A DNA stretch of 64,000 nt from Streptomyces sp. R33. GTDB taxonomy: Bacteria > Actinomycetota > Actinomycetes > Streptomycetales > Streptomycetaceae. The first letter of the stretch is position 1; each line of letters starts with the position of its first letter. The stretch covers positions 3,323,501 through 3,387,500 of the forward strand of contig NZ_CP165727.1 in NCBI RefSeq assembly GCF_041200175.1, read 5' to 3'. A model generated the notes under the pieces. It did not search any database, was not told the origin of the DNA, and was given only the letters and a program-made list of their open reading frames with translations. The position numbers were made by a program, and so were the translations under genes. Shown here in pieces: positions 24,133-34,083 of this stretch.

Positions 24133-27009
24133 TCAACCCCCGGGCTTCGGGGCCGTCAGCTTCGCCTCCGCGTCGATGGCCCGCTGCAGCGCCGCCTTGA
24201 TGTCGTCCTGGGCCTTGCCGAAGGCCGCCCAGTCGCCTGCCTGACGGGCCTTCTCGGCCGCCTCGATCGCCTTCTTCGCGTCGTCGAGGGCTGCCTTGAC
24301 CGTCGGGTCCGTGGCGGCCGGGGGCGTGGTGGTGCCTTCGCCCGGCGGGGTCTCGGGAGTGGTGGGAACCGTCGGCGCCTCGGCTCCGAAGACCACGTTC
24401 AGCGCCTTCTCCAGGGAGTCCTCGAACGCGGTCTGGCCGCCGTACGTCACCAGCACCTTGCGCAGCAGCGGGTACTTCAGCCCCGAACTGCGCACGTACA
24501 CCGGCTCCACGTACAGCATCCCGCCGTCCAGTGGCACGGCGAGCAGGTTGCCGTACTCGACCTCGGAGTCGCCGCCGCGCAGCAGCCGGATCGACTCGGC
24601 GATCTTCGGTTCGGACTGGAACTTGCTCTGCACCTGCTTGGGGCCGTCGACCGGCTTGCTGGTCGGCAGCTTCAGGATCCTGATCTTGCCGTAGTCCGGG
24701 GTGCCCGGATCGGCGTTGACCGCCATGAAGGCGCTCAGGTTGTCCCGCTCGTTCGGCGTGAACGTCGTCGTGAGCGAGAAGACCTGGTCCTTCTCCTTCT
24801 GGTCCGGCATCTTCATCGACAGGTAGTACGGCGGGACCGCCGTGCCGGCCTTGGTCGTCGGGTCGTCCGGGACGGCCCAGGCCTCACTGCCGCTGAGGAA
24901 GGTCTGCGGGTCCGTGACGTGGTACCGGGTGAGCAGCTCGCGCTGGACCTTGAACAGGTCCTGCGGGTAGCGCAGGTGGTCCATGAGGGGCTTGGAGATG
25001 TCGCTCTTGGGCTTGACCGTCCCCGGGAACGCCTTCATCCAGGTCTTCAGGACCGGGTCCTCGGTGTCCCACTGGTACAGGCTCACCGTGCCGTCGTACG
25101 CGTCGACGGTGGCCTTGACCGAGTTGCGGATGTAGTTGACCTGGTTCTCCTGCGCCACCACCGCGCGCTGGCTGTTGGTGAGCGAGTCCGCGGTGCTCTG
25201 GCCCAGCGTGGTGCGCGAGGCGTACGGGTAACCGTTCGTCGTCGTGTAGGCGTCGACGATCCACTTGATCCGGCCGTCGATGACCGCCGGATACGGGGCG
25301 CCGTCGATGGTCAGCCACGGGGCGACGGCCTCGACGCGCTCCTTGGGCGTGCGGTGGTAGAGGATCCGCGAGCCGTCGCCGATGGCGCCCGAGTAGAGGA
25401 TCTGCGGCTCGCTGAACGCGAGCGCGTACGCCGCCCTGTTGACCGGGTTGTCGAGGTTGACGCCGGAGTCGCCCTTGTAGCTCGTCTCCTTCTCACCCTT
25501 GTCGTCCGAGTAGTCGAGCTCCTTCTGCGGTCCGCCGACGATCGAGTACTGCTTCGTCTGCTCGCCGTAGTAGATGCGCTGCTCGAAGTCCGTGCCGAAC
25601 ATCCCCTTGGAGGGCAGGTCGGACTGCGTGAAGTCGGGGGCGCCGTCCTTGACGGTGGTGCCCTTGGCCGCGACCACGCCGTAGCCGTGCGTGTACTTGA
25701 AGTGGTCGTTGATCCAGTTGTTCTTCGGGATGCCGCCGATGTTCAGCTCACGCAGCCCGATGACCGTGTCCTGGCCGCTGTACCGGTCCACGGCGAGCGT
25801 GGACGGGAAGGCGTAGTAGCCCTTGACCTGCTGGAGCTGCTGGAACGCCGGCGAGACGATGTTCGGGTCGAGGAGCCGGACGCTGGCGGTGGTGTTGGCC
25901 GCCTGCCGCAGCTTGGTCTTGTCCTCGGTCTGCGGGACGCCCGGGTAGTCCTTCACGTCGGACTGGTCGATCCCGTACGCGTCGCGCGTCGCCTTGATGT
26001 TCTTCTCGACGTACGGCGATTCCTTGGCCTGCTCGTTCGGCTGGACCTGGAACTTCTGCACGATCGCCGGGTAGAGCCCGCCGATCAGGATCGCCGAGAG
26101 CACCATCAGGCCGAAGCCGATGACGGGCAGCTGCCAGGTGCGGCGCCACAGCGTCGCGAAGAAGAGCACGGCGCAGATGGCGGCGATGGCGACGAGGATC
26201 GTCTTCGCCGGCAGGTACGCGTTCGCGTCGACGTAGCGCAGGCCGGTCCAGTTGTCCGCGGCCTTGAAGTCGCTGGACTTCACGGCGAGGCCGTAGCGGT
26301 CGAGCCAGTACGCGACCGCCTTCAGCGTCACGAACAGGCCGAGCAGCACCGACAGGTGCCCGGTCGCCGCGGCGGTGGCCCGGGCGCCCGGGCTGGTCAC
26401 GCGCAGCCCGCCGTACAGGTAGTGGACGACGACCGCGGCGATCACCGACAGCACGACCGCGGCGAAGCCGAAGCCGAGCAGGAAGCGGTACCAGGGCAGG
26501 TCGAAGGTGTAGAACGACACGTCCAGGTGGAACTGGGGGTCCTTCTGCCCGAAGGGCACCCCGTTCACGTACATCAGCCAGGTCTTCCACTGGCCCGCCG
26601 CCGAGGCGCCCGCGATCATGCCCACGAGCGCCGCGATCCCGAGGAGCAGCCACTTCTTGTACGGGGCGACGCTCATCCGGTAGCGGTCGAGGCTCTGCTG
26701 CTCCATCGACATCGCGGACAGCGGCGGCCGCAGCCGGTACGCCAGCCAGATGTTCAGCCCGACGGCACCGGCCATCAGCAGGCCGAAGACGGCGAAGAGG
26801 CCGATCTTGGTCCACAGGGTGGTGGTGAAGACGGTGGAATACTTCACGGAGCGGAACCAGAGCCAGTCCGTCCAGAAGCCCGCGAACATGATGAACGCCA
26901 TGCCGAGGACGGCCAGTACGCCCAAGGTCATCAGAAGAGTTCGGGCACGCCGGGAGGGGCGGCCGACTCTCATCCGTGGCCCGGAGGGGCCTCCGCCGCG
27001 GTCCGGCAT
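24133..27009 (-). CDS. UPF0182 family membrane protein
   Basis: About 958 aa. Seven membrane helices fill the first 330 residues (for example [20 protein letters not shown] and [18 protein letters not shown]); then a large extracytoplasmic domain of about 530 residues and a C-terminal Pro/Thr-rich linker followed by an Ala/Lys/Glu helical segment ([19 protein letters not shown]). The family is widespread in actinobacteria and of unknown function. ATG 27009 ([10 protein letters not shown]) is taken as start because the preceding in-frame codons look non-coding, although its ribosome-binding site is weak. It is divergent from the PPA1309-family gene. Confidence 0.9.
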   Translation of the reverse strand: MPDRGGGPSGPRMRVGRPSRRARTLLMTLGVLAVLGMAFIMFAGFWTDWLWFRSVKYSTVFTTTLWTKIGLFAVFGLLMAGAVGLNIWLAYRLRPPLSAMSMEQQSLDRYRMSVAPYKKWLLLGIAALVGMIAGASAAGQWKTWLMYVNGVPFGQKDPQFHLDVSFYTFDLPWYRFLLGFGFAAVVLSVIAAVVVHYLYGGLRVTSPGARATAAATGHLSVLLGLFVTLKAVAYWLDRYGLAVKSSDFKAADNWTGLRYVDANAYLPAKTILVAIAAICAVLFFATLWRRTWQLPVIGFGLMVLSAILIGGLYPAIVQKFQVQPNEQAKESPYVEKNIKATRDAYGIDQSDVKDYPGVPQTEDKTKLRQAANTTASVRLLDPNIVSPAFQQLQQVKGYYAFPSTLAVDRYSGQDTVIGLRELNIGGIPKNNWINDHFKYTHGYGVVAAKGTTVKDGAPDFTQSDLPSKGMFGTDFEQRIYYGEQTKQYSIVGGPQKELDYSDDKGEKETSYKGDSGVNLDNPVNRAAYALAFSEPQILYSGAIGDGSRILYHRTPKERVEAVAPWLTIDGAPYPAVIDGRIKWIVDAYTTTNGYPYASRTTLGQSTADSLTNSQRAVVAQENQVNYIRNSVKATVDAYDGTVSLYQWDTEDPVLKTWMKAFPGTVKPKSDISKPLMDHLRYPQDLFKVQRELLTRYHVTDPQTFLSGSEAWAVPDDPTTKAGTAVPPYYLSMKMPDQKEKDQVFSLTTTFTPNERDNLSAFMAVNADPGTPDYGKIRILKLPTSKPVDGPKQVQSKFQSEPKIAESIRLLRGGDSEVEYGNLLAVPLDGGMLYVEPVYVRSSGLKYPLLRKVLVTYGGQTAFEDSLEKALNVVFGAEAPTVPTTPETPPGEGTTTPPAATDPTVKAALDDAKKAIEAAEKARQAGDWAAFGKAQDDIKAALQRAIDAEAKLTAPKPGG

Positions 27010-27152
27010 CTGGAAAGCCAAGGTGCGCACCTCGAAAGTCGCTGAGTCTCGTTGCTGGACATTTCTCAAGCTGGGCCCCCGATGGTAGGGCCCACTCATG
27101 CAACTTACTGAGGCTTTAGTCAGTTCCCGGTATCGGGTGGAAAGGAGGCAGG

Positions 27153-27728
27153 ATGTTGTCCATGTCCAACCTTTCGCCTTCCCCGGGCGGCACGCCGATG
27201 GCGGCCACCCCCCTGACGCGTGCCGTCCTCGAGATCGACGAGTACGCCTCCACCCTCGGCTGGGACAAGCCCGCCCGGCTGTTCGCGCTCGTCGACACCG
27301 CCAAGCTCCGCAAGTCGGAGCCCCGGCTCGCGAGCCAGCTCGGCCTCGACCAGGACGACGCGGGCAAGAGCCAGCTGACCCCGATCGAGCAGGACGAGGT
27401 GCCGAAGGGCACGCCGCTGGACAAGTTCCTGGGAACCATCGCCTGGCCCCCGTCGATCGTGGGCTGCGCGCTGACGGTGGAGCGGCTGATGCTGCCGCCG
27501 TCCGCGGAGGCCTCCGTTCCGGAGGGGCTGAGCGACAAGCAGCTGGCGAAGTGGGTCGCCGCGCACCCGGACCGGCAGGAGGTGCGGCTCACCGTGGGCG
27601 TGCTGCGCGACGGGTCGCGGGAGTCGGCCGTGCGCCTGCGCGAGAAGGACTCGTCGACCGAGGTGCTGACCGGCGCGAGCCTGGTCCCGGGCCTGGCCGA
27701 CGCGCTGGCCGCGACCTTCCTCGACTGA
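27153..27728 (+). CDS. PPA1309 family protein
   Basis: 191 aa, soluble, no signal peptide. The pattern ([30 protein letters not shown] at the N-terminus and a [19 protein letters not shown] strand pair near the C-terminus) matches the actinobacterial PPA1309 family; function unknown. The linkage to UPF0182 (divergent) and the PDZ-Lon gene (convergent, 33 nt away) looks like a conserved actinobacterial neighbourhood. ATG 27153 has AAAGGAGG 4 nt upstream; ATG 27162 is three codons later. Confidence 0.85.
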   Translation: MLSMSNLSPSPGGTPMAATPLTRAVLEIDEYASTLGWDKPARLFALVDTAKLRKSEPRLASQLGLDQDDAGKSQLTPIEQDEVPKGTPLDKFLGTIAWPPSIVGCALTVERLMLPPSAEASVPEGLSDKQLAKWVAAHPDRQEVRLTVGVLRDGSRESAVRLREKDSSTEVLTGASLVPGLADALAATFLD

Positions 27729-27761
27729 GCGGGACCGGCCGCCCCGTTTCCGGCGGACCGG

Positions 27762-28853
27762 TCAGGGCTTGCCGCACTGCGGCAGCCCGGCCGTGTCCCC
27801 CTTGCTGATCTTCTCCAGCGCCTTCGTGGCGTCGTCGATGGTGGAGACCTTCACGAGGGTCAGGCCGTCGGGGACGTGCTGGGCGGCGGAGGAGCAGTTC
27901 TCGGCGGGCGTCAGGAAGTACTCGGCGCCGGCCTGGCGGGCACCGATCGTCTTCATCTGGATGCCGCCGATGGGACCGACCTTGCCCGCGTCGTCGATGG
28001 TGCCGGTGCCCGCGACGAACTTGCCCCCGGTCAGATCGCCCGGGGTGAGCTTGTCGACGATGCCGAGGGCGAACATCAGGCCCGCGCTCGGTCCGCCGAC
28101 GTCGGCGAGCTTGATGTCGATCGCGAACGGGAAGGTGTGGTCGGTGCCCGCCCGGATGCCGACGATGGCGTGCCCGTCGCCCTCCGCCTTGGCGGTGGTG
28201 ATCGCGACCTTGGTCGACCCGGTGGGCTCGCGGTGCGCCTTCTCGGCCTCGGCCGCCTCGGCCGTGGGCACGATGGTGAACTCGACCGGCTCGCCGGCCT
28301 TGTGCTTGGTGACGAGCTTGGCCACGTCCTCGGGGGCGCCCACCGGGCTGCCGTCGACCGCCCGGATCACGTCACCGGCGTGCAGCTTGCCCTCGGCGGG
28401 GCTGCCCTTGACGACGGTGGAGACCACGACGCGGGAGGTGACCCCCGGAGTGCCCAGCTGCTTGAGGGCCGCCACCTTGGCGCTCTCCTGCGACTGGCTG
28501 AACTCCTCCGCGTTCTCCTGGGTGGACTGCTCCTCCGTCTTCCCGTCCGGGTAGAGGTTCTCGTGCGGGACGACGATGTTGTCGTCGGACAGCCAGCCGT
28601 AGACCGCTTCGAGCAGGTTCATGTCGTAGTCGGCGCCCGTGACGCGGACCGTCGTCATGTTGAGGTGCCCGCTGGTCGGGTACGTCTTGTGGTCCGCGAT
28701 GCTGATGACGGGCTCGCCGCGCGAGTCCCCGAGCGTGTTCACCGTCGGGCCCGGGCTCATTTCCGAGTACGGGACCTTGATGAACACCCCTGCGCAGAGC
28801 AGCGCGAACAGCATGAGGGTGGAGGCGAGCATCGTCGCAGTGCGGCGTGGCAT
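27762..28853 (-). CDS. Membrane-anchored PDZ-Lon (S16) serine protease, YlbL family
   Basis: 363 aa. One N-terminal anchor (about 5-27, MLASTLMLFALLCAGVFI), a PDZ domain (about 140-200; LHAGDVIRAVDGSPV) and a Lon-type proteolytic domain (about 230-350). The Ser-Lys dyad is visible as Ser256 in GGPSAG and Lys301 in GPIGGIQMK. Unlike Lon there is no ATPase, so it should act on extracytoplasmic substrates without unfolding them. In Bacillus the YlbL homologue helps degrade a cell-division inhibitor after DNA damage. It is convergent with the PPA1309 gene. Confidence 0.92.
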   Translation of the reverse strand: MPRRTATMLASTLMLFALLCAGVFIKVPYSEMSPGPTVNTLGDSRGEPVISIADHKTYPTSGHLNMTTVRVTGADYDMNLLEAVYGWLSDDNIVVPHENLYPDGKTEEQSTQENAEEFSQSQESAKVAALKQLGTPGVTSRVVVSTVVKGSPAEGKLHAGDVIRAVDGSPVGAPEDVAKLVTKHKAGEPVEFTIVPTAEAAEAEKAHREPTGSTKVAITTAKAEGDGHAIVGIRAGTDHTFPFAIDIKLADVGGPSAGLMFALGIVDKLTPGDLTGGKFVAGTGTIDDAGKVGPIGGIQMKTIGARQAGAEYFLTPAENCSSAAQHVPDGLTLVKVSTIDDATKALEKISKGDTAGLPQCGKP

Positions 28854-28970
28854 GGATCGACAGTACGGGACGGCCCTGACGGGCGGCCGCCGGGGCCGGT
28901 CCGTACGGCGCCCGTACGCGGAAACTCTCAGCGGATTCTCAGGGAACCCGGGGGCCTCGCCCGGGACGCG

Positions 28971-29168
28971 TCACACCGCGTCGGAACCGGAATGGGCCGC
29001 TGCCTTCGCCCTGGCCGGATCGGCCTTGTCCATCGCTTCACGGAACCTCGCGTAACCCGCGAGTTCGGATATGTCACCTTGAGTGCGGTCGCGTGCCGCC
29101 CAGCTGCCCCATATCGCCGCTCCGATGGCGGCGAACAGCGGAATCAGCAACCACGCCAATGACGCCAT
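28971..29168 (-). CDS. Small membrane protein
   Basis: 65 aa. A single N-terminal hydrophobic helix (MASLAWLLIPLFAAIGAAIWGSW, broken here only by Pro) followed by a charged, probably helical tail (RFREAMDKADPARAKAAA). No known family. It starts with ATG about 12 nt after GGGAGG and is a common gene near moaE in streptomycetes as I recall. The 156 nt between it and moaE hold no other gene. Confidence 0.75.
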   Translation of the reverse strand: MASLAWLLIPLFAAIGAAIWGSWAARDRTQGDISELAGYARFREAMDKADPARAKAAAHSGSDAV

Positions 29169-29324
29169 GGACGTGCCTCCCTGCCCCGAAAGTGCGTGTC
29201 GTTGGTGGCTTCAACGCTCGTGCCCGGGAGGGGGTTACGCAAATCGAGGGCGTGTTGCGCGGCCGAACGGGTGGGACAGTACCGGTACGCGGAAGCCACC
29301 CCGCGCCCGGGGGCCCCTACCTGA

Positions 29325-29786
29325 TCAGCAGGCGCCGACCCATTCCTCCGTACCGTCCGAGAAGGTCTGGTGCTTCCAGATCGGGACCTCGTGCTTCAGG
29401 TCGTCGATCAGCATCCGGCAGGCCTCGAAGGCCTCGCCGCGGTGCGGGCAGGACACGGCCACGATCACCGCGAGATCGCCGACGGACAGGTCGCCGATGC
29501 GGTGGACGGCGGCCAGGGCGCGGACCGGGTACTTGGCCACCACGCGCTCGGCGATGCGCCGCATCTCGGCCTCGGCCGTCGGGTGGCAGGAGTAGCCGAG
29601 CGCGTCGACGTCCGCCCCGCCGTCGTGGTTGCGCACCGTGCCGACGAAGAGCGTCGTGCCGCCCGTCGCGTCGTCGCCGACGGCCGTGAATACCTCGTCG
29701 AGCGAGAGCGGGGTCTCGCGGATCTCGAGCAGCCGGATCGGGTCCGGAGCGGCCTGCTCGCCGGGGTGGTCGAAGTGCGGTGCCAT
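29325..29786 (-). CDS. moaE: Molybdopterin synthase catalytic subunit
   Basis: 153 aa; forms the heterotetramer with MoaD that transfers sulfur to precursor Z. Motifs: GTVRNHDGG (about 50-58), AAVHRIGDLSVGD (about 94-106), SCPHRGEAFEAC (about 113-124) and VPIWKHQTF with the catalytic Lys near 137. No moaD is adjacent, but moeZ at 60416, which charges MoaD-like carriers with sulfur, is in the same window. ATG 29786 is taken as start; a GTG nine codons upstream is possible. Confidence 0.94.
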   Translation of the reverse strand: MAPHFDHPGEQAAPDPIRLLEIRETPLSLDEVFTAVGDDATGGTTLFVGTVRNHDGGADVDALGYSCHPTAEAEMRRIAERVVAKYPVRALAAVHRIGDLSVGDLAVIVAVSCPHRGEAFEACRMLIDDLKHEVPIWKHQTFSDGTEEWVGAC

Positions 29787-29873
29787 GAAGCCATCGTGCA
29801 CCACGGCTCTCACTCTCGGAATAGCCGATTCGACCGGCTGTACGACCTGCAGATATGGAGCCTCCTACAGAAC

Positions 29874-29917
29874 CCCCGCCCGATCCGGGGCCGGGGCCCG
29901 GCCGGGATCGGGCGGGG
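29874..29917 (-). terminator. Large GC-rich hairpin downstream of SDR gene
   Basis: CCCCGCCCGATC pairs with GATCGGGCGGGG, with an inner GCCGGG/CCCGGC helix, giving a long near-perfect stem between the SDR stop and moaE. A run of nine G lies at 29919-29927 next to the SDR stop codon. Confidence 0.75.
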
Positions 29918-29927
29918 CGGGGGGGGG

Positions 29928-31082
29928 TCACAGGCCTCGGCGGCGGCGGGCGGCCCGGACCACGGCGGCGGCGCCCAGCAGGGCCACCGTCGCACCCGCG
30001 GCACCCGCTGCGGTGGCGTCCTTGCGGCCCAGGCGGCGGCCCGCGACGGTGTGCCGGCCCGCGACCTCCTGGAGGAGCTCGGCCAGCACCTCCTCGTTGG
30101 TCCAGCGCGGCCGCCAGCCCGCCGCGTGCAGCCCGCTGACGCTGACCACCCACGGGTGCATCGTGTACGCGAGGTCGCCGGCCGGGGACGGCGTCAGGCC
30201 GATCCGGTGCAGCCGGGCCGCCGCGCCCAGCGCGACCGCCGACGGGAGCTCCATGCGGCGGATGCCGCTCAGCTCCTCGACCTCCTCCTGCTCCAGCCAG
30301 CCCTCGCAGCCCACCGCGAGCTCGCCCTCGACCTTCTCCAGGGCGGCGTACTCCAGCGCGCTGACCAGGTCCTCGACGTGGCAGAACTGCCAGGTCGGCC
30401 TCGATCCGGCCACCACCAGGAGGCGCGGGGACTCGAAATAGCGGGTCAGGGCGGTGTCCGTACCGCCGACCAGGACCGCGGGGCGGACCACCGTGACGTT
30501 CAGGCCGGGGTGCGCCCGGGGCGCCCGGCGGCCCAGCCGCTCGATCTCCAGCAGGTCGCCCACGCCGGTCGCCTCGGCCGTGGCCCGCAGCTCGGAGTCC
30601 TCCGACAGCGGGATGTCGTTGTCCGGCAGGGCCCCGTAGACCATCGCCGAGGTGCACAGCACGACCCGGTGCACCCCCGCCGCCGCGGCGGCCGTCAGGA
30701 CGGTCTGGGTCCCGCGCACGTTGTACGCCGTACGGGCCGCCGGGTCCGTCTCGAGGTCGAGGTCCAGCGCCAGGTGGACGACCACGTCGGCGCCGCGCAG
30801 CTTCTCGGCGATCGCGGGGTCCCGTACGTCCAGGACGTGCCACTGCGCGGCCGCGCACTCGCCGCGCCGCTCGTCGATCGCCACGACCTGCTTGACCTCG
30901 TCGGAGGCGGCCAGGCGCGCCACCAGGGCCGCCCCGACCCCGGCGGCGGCGCCGGTCACGGCGATCACCGGACCTCGCGCTGCCCGGTTTCGCGGCCGGC
31001 GAACGCCGTCGGCGCTTTCACCGTGCTCAGGGCGGTTTTCGGCGTCGTGCGGCGCGCGAACCTGCGGATCTGGGGAACTCAC
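29928..31082 (-). CDS. Extended SDR / NAD-dependent epimerase-like protein
   Basis: 384 aa. The Rossmann motif GAAAGVGAA lies near residue 45, with an acidic residue after beta-2 (VAIDERRG) that favours NAD(H). LCTSAMVYG marks the active-site strand, but I cannot place the usual Tyr-x3-Lys, so catalysis may be lost or altered. A C-terminal Ala-rich hydrophobic stretch followed by Arg (GAAGATVALLGAAAVVRAARRRR) could be a tail anchor. GTG 31082 has GGAG at 8 nt. It is divergent from the DUF2342 gene. Confidence 0.82.
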   Translation of the reverse strand: MSSPDPQVRAPHDAENRPEHGESADGVRRPRNRAARGPVIAVTGAAAGVGAALVARLAASDEVKQVVAIDERRGECAAAQWHVLDVRDPAIAEKLRGADVVVHLALDLDLETDPAARTAYNVRGTQTVLTAAAAAGVHRVVLCTSAMVYGALPDNDIPLSEDSELRATAEATGVGDLLEIERLGRRAPRAHPGLNVTVVRPAVLVGGTDTALTRYFESPRLLVVAGSRPTWQFCHVEDLVSALEYAALEKVEGELAVGCEGWLEQEEVEELSGIRRMELPSAVALGAAARLHRIGLTPSPAGDLAYTMHPWVVSVSGLHAAGWRPRWTNEEVLAELLQEVAGRHTVAGRRLGRKDATAAGAAGATVALLGAAAVVRAARRRRGL

Positions 31083-31273
31083 CAGGCGTCTCCAGCGGTT
31101 GTCTTCAGTAGGGACGCGCCGTGACGCGTACCTACCAGGTGATGTCCATCCTGCCGCAGCCCAGGAGTCGGCGGAGCACCGAGCCCGGAAGCGGGCGGGG
31201 TGTCTACGCTGGGTGGTGTTGTCGGACCATTTCCCGTCGGCCCTGCCGGCGGCCCTACGAGCCGAGGAAACCC

Positions 31274-32722
31274 GTGAGCGACACCCCATTCGGATTCGGC
31301 CTTCCGCCGGAGGAGCCGGAGAGCGGCGACGAGGGCAAGAAGAAGGGCAATCAGGGCGGTCAGGGCGGCCCGAATCCGTTCGGGTTCCCGGGCATGGGCC
31401 TGCCGGGCGGCGCCGGCGGCCCCGGCGGCGCGGACAATCCGTTCGCGGCGATGTTCGGTTCGATGAACCCGAACGACCTGGGCGCGGCCTTCCAGCAGCT
31501 CGGCCAGATGCTCAGCTACGAGGGCGGTCCCGTGAACTGGGACATGGCCAAGGACATCGCCCGCCAGACCGTCGCCCAGGGCACGGCGGACGGGGTGAAG
31601 GACACCAGCGTCGGCGTTGCCGAGAAGTCCGCCGTCGAGGAGGCCGTGCGCCTCGCCGACCACTGGCTGGACGGGGTGACCTCGCTGCCCTCGGGCGCCA
31701 CCACGGCCGTCGCGTGGAGCCGCGCCGAGTGGGTCGAGGCGACCCTCCCGGTGTGGAAGGAGCTCGTCGACCCGGTCGCCGAGCGCGTCGGCGCGGCCAT
31801 GGGCAGCGTCCTGCCCGAGGAGATGCAGGCCATGGCGGGCCCGCTGCTCGGCATGATGCGTTCGATGGGCGGGGCCATGTTCGGCCAGCAGATCGGCCAG
31901 GCCGTGGGCGTGCTCGCGGGCGAGGTCGTCGGCTCGACCGACATCGGCCTGCCGCTGGGGCCGGCCGGCAAGGCCGCCCTGCTGCCGCTGAACATCGAGA
32001 GCTTCGGCAAGGACCTGGGCGTCCCCGCCGAGGAGGTGCGGCTGTACCTGGCGCTGCGGGAGGCGGCCCACGCCCGGCTCTTCGCGCACGTGCCGTGGCT
32101 GCGCTCGCACCTGCTCGGCGCGGTCGAGGGGTACGCGCGGGGCATCAAGGTCGACACCTCGAAGCTGGAGGACGTGGTCGGCCAGCTCGACCCGTCGAAC
32201 CCGGAGCAGCTGCAGGAAGCCCTGCAGGGCGGCATGTTCCAGCCGCAGGACACCCCGGAGCAGAAGGCCGCGCTGGCCCGCCTGGAGACGGCGCTCGCGC
32301 TGGTCGAGGGCTGGGTGGACGCGGTCGTGCACGAGGCGGCCAAGCCCCGGCTGACCTCGGCGGACGCCATGCGCGAGACCATGCGCCGGCGGCGCGCCTC
32401 GGGCGGCCCCGCGGAGCAGACCTTCGCGACGCTGATCGGGCTGGAGCTGCGCCCGCGCCGGCTGCGGGACGCCTCGCGGCTGTGGGCCTCGCTGACCGAC
32501 GCGCGCGGCGTGGACGGCCGCGACGGGCTGTGGGAGCACCCGGACATGCTGCCGACGGCCTCCGACCTGGACGACCCGGACGGGTTCGTGCACCGCGAGC
32601 AGCTGGACTTCTCCGAGATCGACAAGATGCTCGGCGAAGCGGCGCAGAAGCGCGATCAGGCCGACGACCAGGGCAAGCAGGGCGACGGCGACTCCGACGG
32701 CGAGGGTGAAGCGAAGAAGTGA
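31274..32722 (+). CDS. DUF2342 family zinc-dependent metalloprotease-like protein
   Basis: 482 aa. The first 65 residues are Gly/Pro/Asn-rich (FGFPGMGLPGGAGGPGGAD) and probably disordered. The core contains LALREAAHARLFAHVPWL (about 255-272), read as the zincin-like motif of this family, and a partner motif ALVEGWVDAVV near 345. The acidic/basic C-terminal tail is also disordered. Members are actinobacterial and poorly characterised; some have been linked by name to F420 biosynthesis without proof. GTG 31274 has GAGGAA upstream. Its stop overlaps the start of the Nudix gene (GTGA). Confidence 0.85.
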   Translation: MSDTPFGFGLPPEEPESGDEGKKKGNQGGQGGPNPFGFPGMGLPGGAGGPGGADNPFAAMFGSMNPNDLGAAFQQLGQMLSYEGGPVNWDMAKDIARQTVAQGTADGVKDTSVGVAEKSAVEEAVRLADHWLDGVTSLPSGATTAVAWSRAEWVEATLPVWKELVDPVAERVGAAMGSVLPEEMQAMAGPLLGMMRSMGGAMFGQQIGQAVGVLAGEVVGSTDIGLPLGPAGKAALLPLNIESFGKDLGVPAEEVRLYLALREAAHARLFAHVPWLRSHLLGAVEGYARGIKVDTSKLEDVVGQLDPSNPEQLQEALQGGMFQPQDTPEQKAALARLETALALVEGWVDAVVHEAAKPRLTSADAMRETMRRRRASGGPAEQTFATLIGLELRPRRLRDASRLWASLTDARGVDGRDGLWEHPDMLPTASDLDDPDGFVHREQLDFSEIDKMLGEAAQKRDQADDQGKQGDGDSDGEGEAKK

Positions 32723-33243
32723 GCCTGTACGACGACGCGGTACTGGTCCTCAAGGACTACGAGCGCCAGCCCGAACTGCGGGACCTCTACCTGGAGCACC
32801 TGGCCGCTCACCCCGACGGGGTCTACAAGCCCTGCCAGGCCGGGCACATCACCGGCAGCGCGCTGGTCATCGACCCGGCGGGCGGGCGCGTCCTGCTGAC
32901 CCTGCACAAGAAGCTCGGCATCTGGCTCCAGATGGGCGGCCACTGCGAGCCCGGGGACACCACCCTCGCCGGGGCCGCGCTGCGCGAGGCCGTCGAGGAG
33001 TCGGGCATCGCGTCCGGGCTGACCCTGCTGCCGGGCGGCCCCGTGCGGCTGGACCGGCACCCCATCCCGGCGCCGTGCAACTGGCACCTGGACGTGCAGT
33101 ACGCGGCGCTGGCGCCGGCCGGCGCGGTGGCGGAGATCAGCGAGGAGTCGCTGGACGTGCGCTGGTTCCCGTACGAGGAGGTGGCGGCGGTGGCCGACAC
33201 CTCGGTCGTCCGGCTGGTGGAAGCGACCCGAGCGCGGCTCTGA
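32719..33243 (+). CDS. Nudix hydrolase
   Basis: 174 aa. The Nudix helix is visible from about residue 74 (GGHCEPGD, then LREAVEESGI). It departs from the strict GX5EX7REUXEEXGU box: Asp replaces the first Glu and eight rather than seven residues separate it from Arg-Glu. The metal-binding REAVEESG core is intact. The substrate is unknown. Translation is coupled to the DUF2342 gene by a GTGA overlap, so both proteins are likely made together. Confidence 0.9.
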   Translation: MSLYDDAVLVLKDYERQPELRDLYLEHLAAHPDGVYKPCQAGHITGSALVIDPAGGRVLLTLHKKLGIWLQMGGHCEPGDTTLAGAALREAVEESGIASGLTLLPGGPVRLDRHPIPAPCNWHLDVQYAALAPAGAVAEISEESLDVRWFPYEEVAAVADTSVVRLVEATRARL

Positions 33244-33259
33244 CGCCCTCGGAACAGCC

Positions 33260-33299
33260 CGGAAGGGGCGGCCCCGCATCCGCGGAGCCGCCCCTTCCG
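33260..33299. terminator. Bidirectional hairpin between Nudix and AIM24 genes
   Basis: CGGAAGGGGCGGC pairs with GCCGCCCCTTCCG (13 bp, 14-nt loop) between convergent genes. Confidence 0.8.
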
Positions 33300-33310
33300 T
33301 GTGTGGCCGC

Positions 33311-34066
33311 TCAGTTCCAGGCGTTGTTCTGGTTCTGGGCGTGGGCGCCGTGCTGGCCCATGCCGTACTGCGCGGCGATGCCCTGTCCGAGCTGGGCGTT
33401 CTGCGGCGGCAGCACCTCGCTCGGCTGCACCAGCGCGAAGCCGGTGCCGAGGAAGCTGAGCTCCCAGCCCTCGCCGGTGTTGCCGCGCCGCCGCCAGACG
33501 CCGGTGGAGTGCGTCTGGGCCTGCATCTGCACGCGCAGCGAGGTGGACCAGGCGACGATCGCGTCCGCGTCGGCGTTGACGTACTTGTCGGGCGTGACCT
33601 GCATCATCAGCGGCTGCCCGGAGGTCATCAGCGCGACCTTGCCGCGGCCGGAGATGTTGAGCTGGTACTTGCCGGAGCCGGAGATCCCGTACTGGCTGTC
33701 CACCGCGATCGCCTCGGTGTGCAGGGTGGAGTCCAGGGCCAGCACGTAGCTGCTGTCGACGGTGAGGCCGTCCTGGTCCACGTCCACGACGTGGACGTAC
33801 TGGGCGAGGTTGGCCAGGTAGACCGTGCCCTGCCCGGAGCAGCGCATCAGGTCGAGGCCCTCCCCGGTGCGGGCGCGGGCGGTGCGCTGGGTGGTGCTCT
33901 GGTACTCGCCGTCGAAGTCGATGATCCCCTGGTAGGCGACCATCGCGCCCTTGCGGGCGAGTACGTCGTCGGAGCCGGTCAGGGTGACCCGCAGCAGCTG
34001 CGGGTTCTGGACGGCGTACCGCTCCTGGGACTGCGCCTCGGCGTGGGCGAAAAGTGCGCTCTGCAT
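33311..34066 (-). CDS. AIM24 family protein (third gene of TerD/AIM24 operon)
   Basis: 251 aa, an AIM24 (DUF124) beta-rich fold recognisable by LMRCSGQGTVYLA in the middle and the terminal FLGTGFALVQPSE. Compared with the two AIM24 domains upstream it has an extra C-terminal Gln/Asn/Gly/His-rich tail (QYGMGQHGAHAQNQNNAWN). There is no signal peptide or catalytic motif; family members are named for a mitochondrial organisation protein and are of unknown function in bacteria. It follows the second AIM24 gene after 17 nt. Confidence 0.88.
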   Translation of the reverse strand: MQSALFAHAEAQSQERYAVQNPQLLRVTLTGSDDVLARKGAMVAYQGIIDFDGEYQSTTQRTARARTGEGLDLMRCSGQGTVYLANLAQYVHVVDVDQDGLTVDSSYVLALDSTLHTEAIAVDSQYGISGSGKYQLNISGRGKVALMTSGQPLMMQVTPDKYVNADADAIVAWSTSLRVQMQAQTHSTGVWRRRGNTGEGWELSFLGTGFALVQPSEVLPPQNAQLGQGIAAQYGMGQHGAHAQNQNNAWN

Positions 34067-34083
34067 GATGTGTCCGCTCCCCC

